Assembly (NCBI RefSeq): GCF_905475345.1
Contig: NC_066587.1
Coordinates: forward strand, 19,205,982-19,269,981
Length of the DNA: 64,000 nucleotides
Direction of reading: 5' to 3'
From: Vespula vulgaris
Lineage: Eukaryota; Arthropoda; Insecta; Hymenoptera; Vespidae
Shown: positions 12,506 to 25,224 of the stretch, piece by piece
How positions within the stretch are numbered: position 1 is the first letter of the stretch
Layout: each line of letters starts with the position of its first letter
Program-made: the position numbers and the translations under genes
Notes under the pieces: generated by a model
What the model was told of the DNA's origin: nothing
The model's database searches: none
Seen by the model: the letters and a program-made list of their open reading frames with translations, nothing else

Positions 12506-13379
12506 GATTCCGATCGCACCTTACTAATTATAGTCCTTCGATCATAGAGACACCACAAATCTATCCGCGCTACGCGCTCCCTCGGAGCAACCCAGACGCA
12601 ATTGCACTTCGATCGAGAACTCGCACACTGCGGAATCCCACTCGGATCGAAAACGAACGACGTTTGTTTTTTTCACCGAGACACTTGTCCTCTCTTCGCT
12701 CGTCCCATTCAACGTTTCATCGTCTCTCCCAACCTCCTTCCTTCCTCTTTTCTCGTCTATTTCTCTTTCGCACTCGGGACACCGACGAGAAGAAGACAAG
12801 AGAGAAGAAAAATAAGAAAAGGAAAGAAACCGCGGCAACTCGGCTGCATGAACGAAGGAAGGACGTTCCGCTGGCGCGCGCGCGCGACTCGCAACCTTCT
12901 CGCGTTTCTTCTTACGTTCCCGGGGAAAGGGGAAACTGGAGGAGAACGGAGGAAGATAAGAAGAAAAGAAAGAACGAGGAGACGATTTCCTTCTTACTGC
13001 TCTCCCGGGAGGCGGAGAAATACTCGGCGATCATAATCGGCGATCGTGATTCGTCGTTCCCTGATCGGTTCCTCGATCGTTCCGACGGGACGCGGAAAAA
13101 CGTAACGCGTCGTTCCTCCTCCTCCTCCTCCTCCTCCTTCTCATCCTCGGCGGGTGACGTCGGCGACACCTCCTCTCTTCCCTCGCCTCTCTTTTTTTCG
13201 TCGAATCGTTCGGATCAAAGTTTGCCTTTGCGTTTGTCTTCGGGTTCGCGTCCTCGTCCTTCTTCGTGCGATCGCGGAGAGAAGAACGAGATGGCTCGAG
13301 GCGCATCGTGAGCGCGCGACCACGATGGACTATCCTCTCTTCCTCTCCTTTCTTTTCTTTCGCGGCTCTCCCGAAACGA

Positions 13380-13425
13380 CGAGACGCGACGCGACGCGAC
13401 GAGAGGCGACGCGACGCAACGCGTC
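13380..13425. repeat. GACGC-type pentamer repeat
   Basis: Imperfect run of GACGC/GACGA pentamers, very CpG-dense. Confidence 0.8.
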
Positions 13426-16400
13426 CCCACGGCGCGACGCACCGGACGTAACTGAATACACGCCTCGGCTACTTATCCCCGCGTAGGTGCGTACCCTATC
13501 CCCTCCTTTCCGTCTCTCTTTCTCTCTTACTCCCACTCTCCCGCTCGCTCTTATTCGCTTTCTCTCTCTCTCTCTCTCTCCTCTCTTTATTACAATACCT
13601 CGTTTAATTGCTCCCGTAATAGTCTGAGGCTTTCTCTACCTTCGAACGACTCGTTTCGTTTTACTTTCGGCTCTTCGCTCTTTCGGGTCAGCGCGGTCTT
13701 CTCTTCTCCATCCTCTTACCCTTTCGCGCCAACGTGTCTTCCGAAAGACACGAGGATCTATTTACCTTCCTTCTTTCCACCTGATATATCCGGCGTAGAA
13801 TCTTATCCCTTTTTAAGCCTATCGTATTCGAGAGAACGAGCATCAACTCGTTCTCTCGAATAGAAGCTTGCAAACAATGCGAGAGGATACGAGAGATAAG
13901 TCTATGCGACGTTTCGAATAAATCGCGAATCCTTTAACGGACTCTCGACTAAACGCGTAAGCGCGCTCGTTATGCCAGCTGACAAAGCGTTGCGCCCGGC
14001 CATGAGAACGAGCCAAGTGTAAACCGAACGACGCATCGACGACTCGAATTAATTCCTCGAAACTCCGTTAACTCGTTATCCGGCGGTTCGAGTAAACACG
14101 TACGCGATACATACTTACTTACGTACGTATACGCGTGTGTCACCTTGCGTGTGTGATATTAATCGTAATACGAATGAATCGAAGTGCGCGAATGAAATAC
14201 GACCTCTACGAACACAGAGAAAGCTTATCCTTTTCGAAATGAGATATAAATATAATAATGACGATACGATATTGTCTTAAATCTTTGTGAAAATTCTTAG
14301 AATTTCGTATTACGTAAGCAGAATTAGAACTTGCGTCGTGTAGCGACAGCGCGCGAAGAAATATTAATCGTCCGCTCAAGGACACCGGATGAGACTCGAA
14401 CAAGAGAGATCGCAAGGACGATTCGGTCGCTCTTTAACAGCGCGAGAGAACGATAATCGATATTGCGGCGAGATATCGCTTCGCTTTCTAAGAAGCCGAT
14501 ACGAAATTTCTGTTCTCTCGAATATGGCGGCCAATAACGAGGAACAGGCGGGCCGCGTTCGGCGAAGAGGAATTCTCTTGCGCCGCGTGCAAAGATTACA
14601 CCACGATAAAGCACAGGGCGAATGTACCTATAGGCTAACAAACCTTTTTTTCCCGTCGTTACCATCCACGCTTCCTGCACACGTCATTGCTACTCGCTAT
14701 TATTACCGTTACTACTTCCACTGCTACTATTATTTTTATCATTTGTGCTGTTAGGGCGTGCGAAAGAGACGATTGCAACAAAACAAGGTGACACGTGAGG
14801 CGCGGATAAAGAGCGAATAAAGCGATACGCTTATGGTAGGAATCGAGAATAAATAAACAAGAATAAATTCTAAGAGCGCATATACGGAGAAGGTCGCAGG
14901 AATGCCTGTACGCGAACGGATGCGAGGTAAGAGAGTGCGTGCGGACGAGCCAACTTTGTTCGAGAGGGAGAATTTTAGTCGGAGATAACCGGGCGGAGAG
15001 GACGGATACGTTTCGACTTCCGGCCTAAGACAGAAGCTACCGTCGAAGATGTCGGTTGAGCCGCGGATCGGATACTTTTGACAAAGACGAAGAAAAGTTA
15101 TCGCGTTACGATAAAGGCGACGAAAGACCACGTGCCACGAAAGAAAGAGTTCAATTTCGATACTTTGAGAAACAGTGGGAACGAATTGTTCGCTCGCGTC
15201 GCCTCGTTAGGTCCGATCGAAATTGCTCGTAAATTTGTTAGCAAGAACGAGTGAGCCCGAACGAGGAAAACGAATCAACGAGCAAAGAATCGATCGATTA
15301 GATTCGATTTAGGAGTCGTTGCTCGCTTCAAGACTGACTTCTTTTGGTTCGAAACGATCGTACGACAAAGTTAATTACGGTAAAGAAATACTTTCGTCGG
15401 GTGCCGTGAGTTATTCGTTGTTGGACGAAGAAAAAATCGATATCCCGAGGTATTTACGATAAAGCATCGCCGAGCGAAGCTCGCGTTTCGTCAAAGAGAC
15501 GCGAGGCTTTCGATGATCCGCGCGTCCTCTTCGAGATACGTGCGCCTACGTACGTACATAGATACATATGTCTGTAAATGCGAGCCCGATTCTCGGCGGA
15601 TAGGATTCGTTCGGCGGACTGCTATGGATTTCTGCTCTGACCTGTCGTGGCGATTCGTGCGAGATTTAAGGGGGCTTTTCCTTCGCAACGACAATTTTGC
15701 GGGGCCGACGCGTTTGCCCATCAAAAAGGGCTGCAAAAGGGATGAGCGGCCTTTTGTCGGTCTAATGCGAAAGGGGCTACTCGATGAACGCACCGAGAAC
15801 AGGGAGATGAAATTTGGTTTGTCTTGCTTGTGCCATCGTGATGAGGTCCTACCGCGGTGAGGCGCGACGGTTAGGAAGAAGGACCGGGAGCAGAAGAGTC
15901 ACGTATATGGAAAGAGGGAGGATGGGAGGAAGCCAAAGAAGGAGAGCATAGGAAAGATAAGGAAGAAGGGGTCCGAGGACGAGAAGGGACAAAAAAGAGG
16001 AAAACGAAAAAAAGAAACGTTCCCCAAACAAACCTTTTCGAAGAAAAGTAAATTTCGGAGATCGCCGAGACATGATTCATACGTCCTCGTCGAGATTGAA
16101 AAATAAATCGTCGAGCGTAACCGAAATGGTAACGAAGAGCGAAATTCTTCTCCTTTTCCGTCCCTTACGCGACAAAACGCGGCTAGCCGATTTAGAAACG
16201 CGAGGCTAAGAAAGCGCAGGATCCGATCGGAATCGAACCTCGCGGCCGGTTTTAGGCTAGAAGTTGAGAGAGCGGTCGTAACCGAGTTACAGTCCCCCCA
16301 GGAAGAAACGGAAGTCCTTTCTCGGAAACGATACGGAACGGTACGAAAGGAAACGGAACGGAAAGGGAAGGCGAGCGTACGTGTCCTGCGTGAGGGCTCG

Positions 16401-16646
16401 GTAGACGCGTCTCGCGCGTTCGCGTCCTCTCGACAAGTTCGAGGAAGCAGAACCGTCGTCATGGATACGATCAGCTAGTGCCAGACGAAATTACTTTTCG
16501 ACTTGGCTGCGAGAGGAATGGAGGACTTTACGATTGGAGAACTCAGACCCAACGCCGTCGCTTCGCGATAAGAGATCTGTTATCTTACGAATTCGTCGGG
16601 CTCGATCGACGAATTCGAGGACGTTGCTTTCCTTCTTACTCCTTGA

Positions 16647-16681
16647 ACGGCACACGGCACACGGCACACGGCACACGGCAC
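16647..16681. repeat. ACGGCAC heptamer repeat
   Basis: About five tandem copies of ACGGCAC. A short minisatellite inside otherwise unique sequence. Confidence 0.9.
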
Positions 16682-19413
16682 TCGACGCCACGTGGAACAT
16701 GTTTTATGAATGACCTACGACGCGTTACACCTACGCGTCGCGTTACGACGCACGCGAGCTAAATATACCTACCTACGAGCAATACCTACGAGTCGTCCCG
16801 AATGGCGATGAGGCGAGCGCGAGCGAGCCCAACCCTGCGTTCCATTGTACCCGTCGTTCCGTTTGGTCCAGACTCCTCTACGCGCCGACCGACCGATGGC
16901 CCACGCCAGTCCGCATCGAGCCTGATCGCGCCTCGATCGTAGTCTCTTCGTTTTACCGTGTCGATAACGTCGCACGTTTCAATTTCGTATACGCAACTTG
17001 CCACGTGGGTGACCCGCCCAAAAAAAGAGCCTCGACGTTCCCTTTTTCGTTGTATTAAGTCACGTCGGGTATTAGGAAACCACCTTGGATTCCGAGTGCT
17101 CCCTGCGACCTGCCTGGCTAAAACGAAAAAAGGATTTCTCCCGGCCGTTTCTCTTTCCCTCTCGCTGCGTATCTCCCGCTTTCAACGGGAAACCAACGAA
17201 AAGACGTTCGCGAGAGGGGAGAAACGTGTGCTTTCAGAAAGGAGCAATCGCGTTCCATTGTTTCAACGTGTCTCGAGTTTAGGCGCTTGCCTTTTCGTCG
17301 CTTTTCACGAGGAGCGACGAAAATGAAACGTTCCCGAAGAAAAATCGCCGTTCTGCAAACTAACGCGAGTCTCGCGAGAACGAGCTAGCAAGGAGTGAAA
17401 ACAAAGGGGACCGGTCTACGACGCGAATAAAGAAAAGAGAAACAGGAAATGGGACGAGAGGAAAGAGAGAAACGGTACGAGGGGCGAGCTGATTTCGTGA
17501 GGGCTACGAATTGGCAATTGCAGGCTAAATGATTTAGGTCGCGTACGTGCGCACGCTCGCTCGGAGACCTTCCCCGAGTTTGCTCGGGGATGAGCCTACC
17601 CCAAGGCAAAGCAAATATCTTTGGCCCATCGAACTATCTTACCAAGAAAATAGATCTTTAATCGAATCGTCGGACTCGTCCACGATGACTCACGCATCGT
17701 GCGCAGAGCGTCGCGTTCGTGGAAAGCCCGTATCGCCCAGAGGAGGAGTATCAAACGCGCGAATCGATATCCGCTCTTCCGCGCGTATACGGGACTTTCC
17801 AAAAATTCAAATCGTTCGCTTTATAAGCCAACCCGTTCATTCTTCCACGAAGATCTCCTGAGAACTTTGCTATGCTTTAAATAACAAGGATCGAAACCGA
17901 ACGTGAGGGTCAACATCCGAAGGAGGAAAAATCGAAAATACCGGAGAACTCTGATCGAGAGGATCAATCGTGAGAGCTTCGAGAGCCAGGGAATAATTCG
18001 TCCGCGATATGCATAAGCGACGAAAAAGCACGATCACGAACCACTTTGCGTGGCTCCTTTCGAGAGATGCTGGTAGTCGGTTGGATCCCTTAAAGTAAAC
18101 ATCGAGTAAGAGACCGACCGAAGGAAGAGGAGTAGCTACGCTTTCTTGGGATTGATCAAAGTACCTTCGCACCCTCGGGCAGCAGCTATTTGATAGTCTT
18201 CACGGAGATCCTCCCGGCACCGAGGATCCTCGATACGTTACTTTTCTCAAAGCAAACGCATCGACGTACGTACGCAGGAGAGCGCCCGGACGAAACCAAA
18301 AGGAAGGAAAAGAGCGAAGAGCCGGTGAATTCAAATTTAACGGAGAATCGCTCGCTCGCTCGCGCGCGTTTCGATCGGCACCGTATTATGATATGGCGTC
18401 TATCAAAGCGAGGTAAATAAAGTTCCGCGTAAATCGCTCGCGGGAGAAACGAAATGCTGTAAAATTCGATAGCGTCCTACCGCACGCTCGCCGCACGATT
18501 TCCGAAATTAGTAGGATAGGGGAATCCCAACGAGGGGGGCAGAGGCGGGGCGAAAGGGGACCAATGTGAAAATCGCTTCTCTCGTAGGATTTTGCCTCGG
18601 GGGCTGGAGCGAGAGAAGCAGGCAGAGAGAGAGAATATCGAGCGAACTGCGTCGAAGCTCGAAACGAAAAACGAAACGGGATACCCAAACGCGAGGAGTA
18701 ACGGTGAAAGTAAAAGCGGGAAGGAAAGCAGCGGAGAGCACAACAAAGAGAGAATAACGCGGAGGGAGAGAGAGAGAGAGAGAAACGTGGCGCTAAACGC
18801 ATATCGAAGGTAGCGTTTGGAAACGAGAGTCGAAATTGCTTCCGTTTTTCGATTAATTCGAAACGCGGTTTGCAAACGTGATCGAGAGCCAGCTAGAAGA
18901 TGCGATCGAGCGACAAGCGAGAATACCTACCTACACTATCCGTAACCTGTGTCACCGACGCAGCTGCTCATTTTCATTAAACGAATAAACTCGCTCGACG
19001 TACGCTCTACGCTTTGCCGTCGGTTCTTCGATCGCGAAAGATCGTAAAAATATCCGGAGGATTATTTTCTACGTATGTGGATACGTACTAATAGCTCCAT
19101 GTTTTTACGATCGTTGTGACAATTTCATTCGATTTATTGAACTTTATATTATTTAATATACCTTCGATTAAAGAAGCCATGCACGATCGTTCGACGTGGT
19201 GGAAATTACTATCCTCGAACGAGGTACGTGCATTATTTTGATATATTCGAGATCGAGGACAATGAGATTATCGCGCTAACGGACAGTTAACTCGACGTCT
19301 GAAATCTCCAAGGTGCAGGATACCGAGAGATGGAAGAAATACGAGGATAATAAATTTGCGCCGAGTACTTCCTCGTGCGAAATCTTTGGAAAAATTTGCA
19401 TTTTTCGTAGTAC

Positions 19414-20103
19414 CTGCTGAGTCGTTTTTCCTCGATGCTGCCACTGATAAAAATGGTCGGCATTCAGGGCCCAGCCTGGCGCGAAACTGAAGCCTTCCGC
19501 GGGAAATTGGGAGAGTCTTTTGGCCGGGCCGATCGCACCAATTTGTTGTCGGTGATGCAATCGTTGTCGGATCAACGGATCCGTATCCGGTAATTCCGTG
19601 TATAAGCCTCTCCTGCTACCAAGAAAGTCGTCTTTCCCTTCCAAACGAGGAAAAGTTTGACGAGGTTGCATCAACATTTGCTTCTCCATAGTGTAGAGAG
19701 ATTCGAATTCGAGGAACGACAAACAAGGCTCGTTCTTCTCCGCGTTTCTCGGATAAAAGTCAAACGTCGAACCCATCTCGTCTCGATCAAAGTCCTCGGC
19801 GAGAGGTGATTCTCGTCTTCTCGGCGAACGATTCGTACCAATCTGCGAACACTGTCGATCGTCCGACTGTGGACACCTTCTAGGTGACTTCTTGATCGTC
19901 GTACAATCCAGATTCTGATTCGCGATCTTTCTGGGGGAACCAAAGGCGTTTCGAGATCTTAGAGCACTTGGAAAAGATGATTCCACCGCGTTCGTCTCCA
20001 AAGATCCATTCGCCGTACATCCGCCGTCTACCGATTGGACGCTGGACTTCGATCCGGTCAGCTTCTTGGCGCACGACTTGCTCTTGGCTCTTGCACCGTT
20101 GAT

Positions 20104-20145
<42 letters not shown>

Positions 20146-20235
20146 GCCGCCCCTGCTACTGCCGTTGCTACTGCTGCTGCTGCTGCTGCTTCTCGCGTAA
20201 AGCACAGGTAGCTTGATCTCTGACGCGCCGGACAT
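19414..20235 (-). CDS. sick: Probable sickie alternative N-terminal exon (poly-Asn, Ser-rich)
   Basis: A minus-strand open segment of 822 nt (274 codons) runs from ATG at 20235 to a donor CAG|GTACTA at 19413. It begins MSGASEIKLPVLYAR, then a Ser run, an uninterrupted Asn run (AAC repeats, 20104-20147), and basic Ser/Pro-rich sequence with SPRR motifs. The C-terminal third looks conserved in character: STFDFYPRN, LSFLEFESLYTMEKQ and FAPGWALNADHFYQWQHR. The frame closes exactly in phase 0 with TTQQ, so it can join IYTDW at 11817. Read-through past the donor adds about 46 residues and then a stop. A first-exon role is inferred from the ATG (A at -3), phase and strand. A separate gene starting here cannot be excluded. 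An upstream GTG would add three codons and is not preferred. Confidence 0.62.
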
Positions 20236-20340
20236 TCTAGCCACATTTTTTGTTCTCCTCGATTCTAGCTACCGGTCGAAGAGCACTGCCGATCCTTAGG
20301 ACGGGATTAAAGTTTTCTGAACAAAAGGCCTGAGAGAGAT

Positions 20341-20342
<2 letters not shown>

Positions 20343-20378
<36 letters not shown>
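20343..20378. repeat. (GA)n microsatellite
   Basis: Perfect GA run of about 18 units, roughly 110 bp upstream of the start codon at 20235 on the minus strand. In that reading sense it is a CT tract. GA/CT tracts near promoters bind GAGA-type factors in insects, but no function can be shown here. Confidence 0.9.
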
Positions 20379-20386
<8 letters not shown>

Positions 20387-23168
20387 CGCGAATCGTACGA
20401 GCGATTATCGCGGTTGATCGAAACTCGTGTCGAAACTCGATCGAACGGGAGGGATAGAAGGGGCAAAAGGGCAAACGCGCGGACGGCTCTCCGCAAAGAT
20501 TCTCGGGAGAACTGAGGAGGATGCTTCGAAGCGTCGAACGCGCCGCAGGATGAAGAGACTGCGTTGTGCGCCCGCGCACTATCGCGCCGCGCGTACCACG
20601 TACGTACTTACGTATCTACGCGCAGCCAGGTATGTCCGAGTCTCTCTGAGCGTGAAATGAAAAGGGACGAGAATCGGTCAATTATTTCCCCGTTTCCCGC
20701 TCTTCACCCTCCTTCCCTCCGCCTCCACGAGTACTCGAGTTACGAGCTAGCGTAATCACTTTCGAGCGCGTCCACTCGTTTTAACGAATCGCCTACTTTA
20801 CGCCTATTTTACGAATGAGTCGTTTGGATGGAAGCCAAGTGGTAGTGACACGCTCGGAGGTGTATAGGTACGTGGCGAAAGACATGAAACGGCGAATATA
20901 CCTAATAACCGAGCAAAAATGCTTATAGTCGACGCTCGATCGCTATACGCTTCACGATGTTCTTACAATTATTCCTCGTCGTACCGCAGTATTCGATCTG
21001 CGGTCTATACTCGTCGTGATTCAATGGTTAATGCGAAAATTTATCCTATTTTCCCAAAGGAGTGAAATTTCTAGTTTTTCTTTCTTCTTTTCTCTTTTCT
21101 CGTTATTCCTTTTATTTCAAGCGGCAAGTCACGCAAACGTTTTACGGTGTCGGAGCGAGAGAAAATCATCAAGCCCTCGTGTATGTACATTAGGGGTGAA
21201 TATTATAAAAGCACTCTGGGAGAATCGACGACCGGCTCGATCCCTATTGAAACGACAAGCGGACGTTTGCTGAAAGGAGACGTTGAAAGAATGTAGTTCG
21301 CTGGAAAGTGCTTCCGTACGAAAATCTCGAAAATTCGTTAAATTATCCTCGCTCGAGAAAAAGCGTTATAAACGGTTACGCTTATTAATCGCATTGATCC
21401 AAACTCCACAGCATGGGGTTTGAACAAAGTTTATCGTCGAAGGACGTTTGCTGTCGGCGTTTTAGAGAATCCAAATTTTAGATTATCAAAATTAACGGGA
21501 CGAATCGAGGAAGGAAACGTTCCAAAAATGTAAGTACGTCGTTTCATTATCTCGGAGAGTACCACCGTCTTGTCCCTCTCGCAGCCGCGTAAGCGTGATA
21601 TCATCGGACTCGCTCGCGTCACTCGCAATGGTACACGAGTTGATGCGGTTGACATCGCTGATGAAAGTCGTCCGGGAAAGGAAAGCACCCTTGAAAAAGT
21701 CCCTCGTAGTGAGACTCGGCGCGAGCGAAATCTACATATTTATAGGGAATGCTCGTCACAGCAGAAGATTTCGGATGCATGCTAAATAACCGAGGCCTGT
21801 CCTATGAAGCTACGCGGAGATTGGGGAGGAGGAACAGGAGTATGAGGTGGAAGACTGGAAGGAGTAGATTACGTGTGCGCTGGTGGAAGAAGGTGGTAGC
21901 TCAGGGTAGCGAAAATTCTCTTTTCCTCGGTACGCCATACCCGGCGCACTAAAACGAGAACGCGCCACCGTTTTTTCCTTTTTTATATTAGCGGAATTGA
22001 TTATCGAAGAAACTTTTTTATATTTTCTCAAGTTCGTCTCTTCGCGTTGCTAGATAATTTTCATGATTGTCATTATCTTTTTATAATTTAATAATGACAA
22101 AGCGAGCGACAATTTAATTATGCGGATCTAGAGGAACATTATATAAAGTGAACGATATGTAGGTATATCGATGCGCGTCGCTCGACGAGGCGCATTCTTT
22201 CGACGAAAAATCAAATTTCCGCCCGTCTCACGCGTCCGCGGGAAGGATAGCCTTCAGTGAGATTTTAAATCGATTTCTATCGAAGAACTTGCGGTAGGAA
22301 AGATTTCGATCTAAACGCTTACGAACCAAGCAGCCTCGATGCAATCCGCTTGATTATTGGTAAAGTCATCGAGAGAGAGAGAGAGGGAGAGAGAGAGAGA
22401 AAGCGGTGCTCGGGTTATTCCTCGTTTCATACATGCATACATCGCGACCTCACGACTTACGAGTTACTTCTCCGTTTCCACAAATTCAATATAATAATGC
22501 GTGCTCTCGCGATCCTGCGGCTTAGCCCTTTTTACTCTCAGAGGTTCTCCCTCGGCTCGTTCCGACGCCATTTTCCATTGAACATTCAAAGAAACGAATC
22601 GAACGAATCGCCGAAGAACCACTCTCAGAATCTTCTACGTCGCGAAGGGTGGCTTACGGCAACGTTATTGCCATGTCACTGCCTCTAGGATTATAGCGAA
22701 TCATTTTTTCCACATGAAAATGAAGGACCCTCGCGTACACAAAGGACCCTCCGCGAGCGTGTCGCGCGAGCTTTTTTCTCTTTTTCGTTCGCTCTGACAC
22801 TTTATCGCCAACAACGAGTATCTACTTGCTATCAACTACAAAGATTCTACCACCATATCTGTCACCATATTTTCCTTTTTCAGACTAATTAGACTGTGAA
22901 TTTTGACGTACGTTAGAATTTACAAAATTAATTATCGAAACGATTTTCATCGAACCTATCAACGAATGATCGTTCGTTAATGCGTGCGTTTGAATAGAGC
23001 CCTTAATAAAGGAAGACGAGCGGGCGAGAAGGATGATATCCGTCGCAATCGTACGTCGGTGTTAGGCCGTAAAAGGACCCTTGTCTCATGGGAATTTCTA
23101 CCATGCTCGTTTCTAACGGGGTAACGCCGTACAGCAGCTTTGAAGAAATTTAAAAGGAGAATTTCACT

Positions 23169-23192
23169 CGATGTTGCGCGCGCGCAACATCG
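23169..23192. repeat. Perfect 24-bp palindrome
   Basis: The half-site CGATGTTGCGCG is followed at once by its exact reverse complement, with an alternating CG core and no spacer. The symmetry stops at both ends. It could be a dimeric protein site, a cruciform/Z-DNA tract or chance. Confidence 0.85.
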
Positions 23193-23901
23193 TTGCACAA
23201 ACTATTATAATATTTATATTTATATCTATGTAGGTATGCAAATTTCGCAATTAGTCATGTAAGAACGAGTAGAGGTGATCTTAGCTTCGGCTAAAATTGA
23301 AAACGCATTGAAAACGTAATAAGCTTCGAAAATTGATCCCTCGAGCTTGATTTAAAGAACAAGTTGTCGTTTCAACTTCGATATACCGTTATCGAAAACG
23401 CCGTTGTCCTTTTTTCACGAACGGAGGGCCAAGCTGACGCGCAATATATATAGTTACGTATTACTCGTACTCCGTTCACGTTCGCGATCCTAACGTAGAC
23501 ACGCGATTATACCAAGAAAGGGGGTGCGCGTAATTCCTTTGCATCGTGCGTGGTTGCACGCTCATGGGGTCGGCCACGAATCACCGTGACTCACAAGATT
23601 TATGACTTTCGTCCAAACTCATTGATCCTAAAGCAATACGCGTGTAAAACGCCTAGAACGCGTAAGTACATATGTCGGTAATAACGCTTTTTCCGCTTTC
23701 TCCTCTACGCGCGTTTCCCTCGATATCTATCCAATTACCTCCATATCCTCTAAACTGATTATAAAATATCAATGAAATTCAACGCAAAACGATTTTTCCA
23801 ATTATTCCAAGAAGAACTGCGCGTCGAACGTCCTCTTATCTACCGTTCATCCGTTTGAGTAAAAACAATGATAGATATCCATCTATCGTAATTTTGTTTA
23901 C

Positions 23902-23956
23902 CTGGACTTGTCGTATCTTGCAAGTACAAGGCATTCTCGACTTCTCAAGTTGCTGT

Positions 23957-23989
<33 letters not shown>

Positions 23990-24720
23990 ATCAAGGAAAA
24001 TGCCATGTAGATTTGACACTCCGGTGATAAGAAGGAATCGGAAGATCCCAGACCCGAGCTGTTGCTTTCACTGAATTTAATATTTTTCGGTATCTCCTTT
24101 AAATCGATCGAAGAATCCCTTCGAGGTGACAACGGTGACAACGGCGACAACGGCGATCCTATTCCCGAACTGTCCGAGCTAGAATTCGCAAGTCCTCGGT
24201 ATACGGAGGAAGCTTTTGCTGTTTTCGGTTTTGGGATCAAGCTCGTTCTCGACGAGATCCCTCGGGTTCTCGCGATATTTCTGATATTGGAAGACTTTGA
24301 TCTCGATTCGATAGTCTTCCCAGAGAATGATTTCAAATCGAATACCGTTCTTGTACCCGTCTTTACAAGACTTGCATTTACGTCGACCCATTTCATTCCT
24401 TTTATCGTGCCTCGACGTTCATCGGCCTCACACTCGACAAGGATTCTTTCTTTGTCTCTTTTTTTTTCAATTCTCCCATCTTCTTGAGCAACAGGATCAT
24501 CGCCTTCACTTGTTCCGAAGTTATACTTACTGTAGCTATCGGTAACGCTTACGGATTTCATATTCCCTGGATTCCCATCGCCGTAATATTCCACACTTTT
24601 CAAGTGCTTTTTAGCACAAGGAAAGGACAAACCAATGGAAACCGGCCGTCTTTTCACTGTCCCAGTCTCGTGGCTGGGCGAGTCCCAGTCCACGTGAAAC
24701 GTTCTTCTTCTCGAAGTCAT
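23902..24720 (-). CDS. sick: Probable sickie alternative N-terminal exon (poly-Gln, SP-rich)
   Basis: A minus-strand open segment of 819 nt (273 codons) runs from ATG at 24720 to the donor CAG|GTAAAC at 23901. It starts MTSRRRTFHVDWDSPSHETG, then carries a charged stretch, a Ser-rich basic region (KSSNIRNIARTRG), an SPLSPLSPLSP run, two SSGxGS motifs and a poly-Gln run encoded by CAG repeats (about 23955-23990). It ends CTCKIRQVQ in phase 0, compatible with IYTDW at 11817. The composition (disordered, Ser/Pro-rich, basic) fits the microtubule-binding linker style of navigators, but no named domain is visible. Read-through past the donor adds only 21 residues. It may be an alternative sickie start, or the first exon of another minus-strand gene. 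Confidence 0.62.
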
Positions 24721-25195
24721 TCCAATCTAAATCGCAACTTTTACTTTCTGACGCGTTTCTGTCTCTCTCTCTTCCTTGCATTAACGTTGACACAAACTGC
24801 GTGCCTAGGCATAAACGTGCACGTATATTGGAAATCTCGAAAGGGTTGTGCGTTGAAACACGTAGACGTCCTCGATAAAAAATAGATTTACATGCGCACG
24901 AAGATTTAGATACGTCGCAAAAGGGAAGTGTTCTTCCTTGAAATCACGATATAAATGATAAAATGTCCGGAAAAACGTAAAACTATTATAAATAAGATAG
25001 AAAGAGACGAGAACGGGCAGTGATGCGATTTGGCCGAGCGATAAGCGCATTTTCGGTTTCTTCGACTCGACAACAATAGATGCACTTGCTAGGGGTGCCA
25101 GGGGCGAACTGAAACTACCCTTAGAAACAGCCCTCCGTCGTTATGAGATCGCGCACGAGACCGAGCTATCGCCAATCGTAGGGAGATACATTCGT

Positions 25196-25224
25196 CGACG
25201 ACGACGACGACGACGACGACGACT
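25196..25224. repeat. (GAC)n trinucleotide repeat
   Basis: About nine uninterrupted GAC triplets in non-coding sequence. Confidence 0.9.

Larger units (their letters stand above)
12506..19413. other. Non-coding, CpG-rich, simple-repeat-rich (probable intron and promoter DNA)
   Basis: No exon can be supported. Visible content includes a CTC run (13110-13140), a GACGC-type pentamer run (about 13380-13425), a (CT)n tract (13559-13581), a heptamer repeat (16647-16681) and a GA run (18765-18783). A minus-strand donor-like GCGAAG|GTACTT near 18160 follows an in-frame stop and has no coding context. The region just upstream of 12505 may carry the promoter of the short sickie isoform. Confidence 0.5.
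20236..23901. other. Non-coding stretch between two N-terminal exons
   Basis: No exon supported. It contains a GA run (20343-20378), another GA run (about 22370-22400) and a perfect 24-bp palindrome (23169-23192). AT content rises compared with the first 20 kb. The segment immediately upstream of 20235 is a plausible promoter and 5' UTR for the exon ending at 19414. Confidence 0.5.

Noticed and set aside
12602..13311. Long plus-strand frames opposite the sickie promoter region
   Set aside because: Arg/Ser/Lys-rich make-up from purine/pyrimidine-skewed DNA, with several frames open at once.
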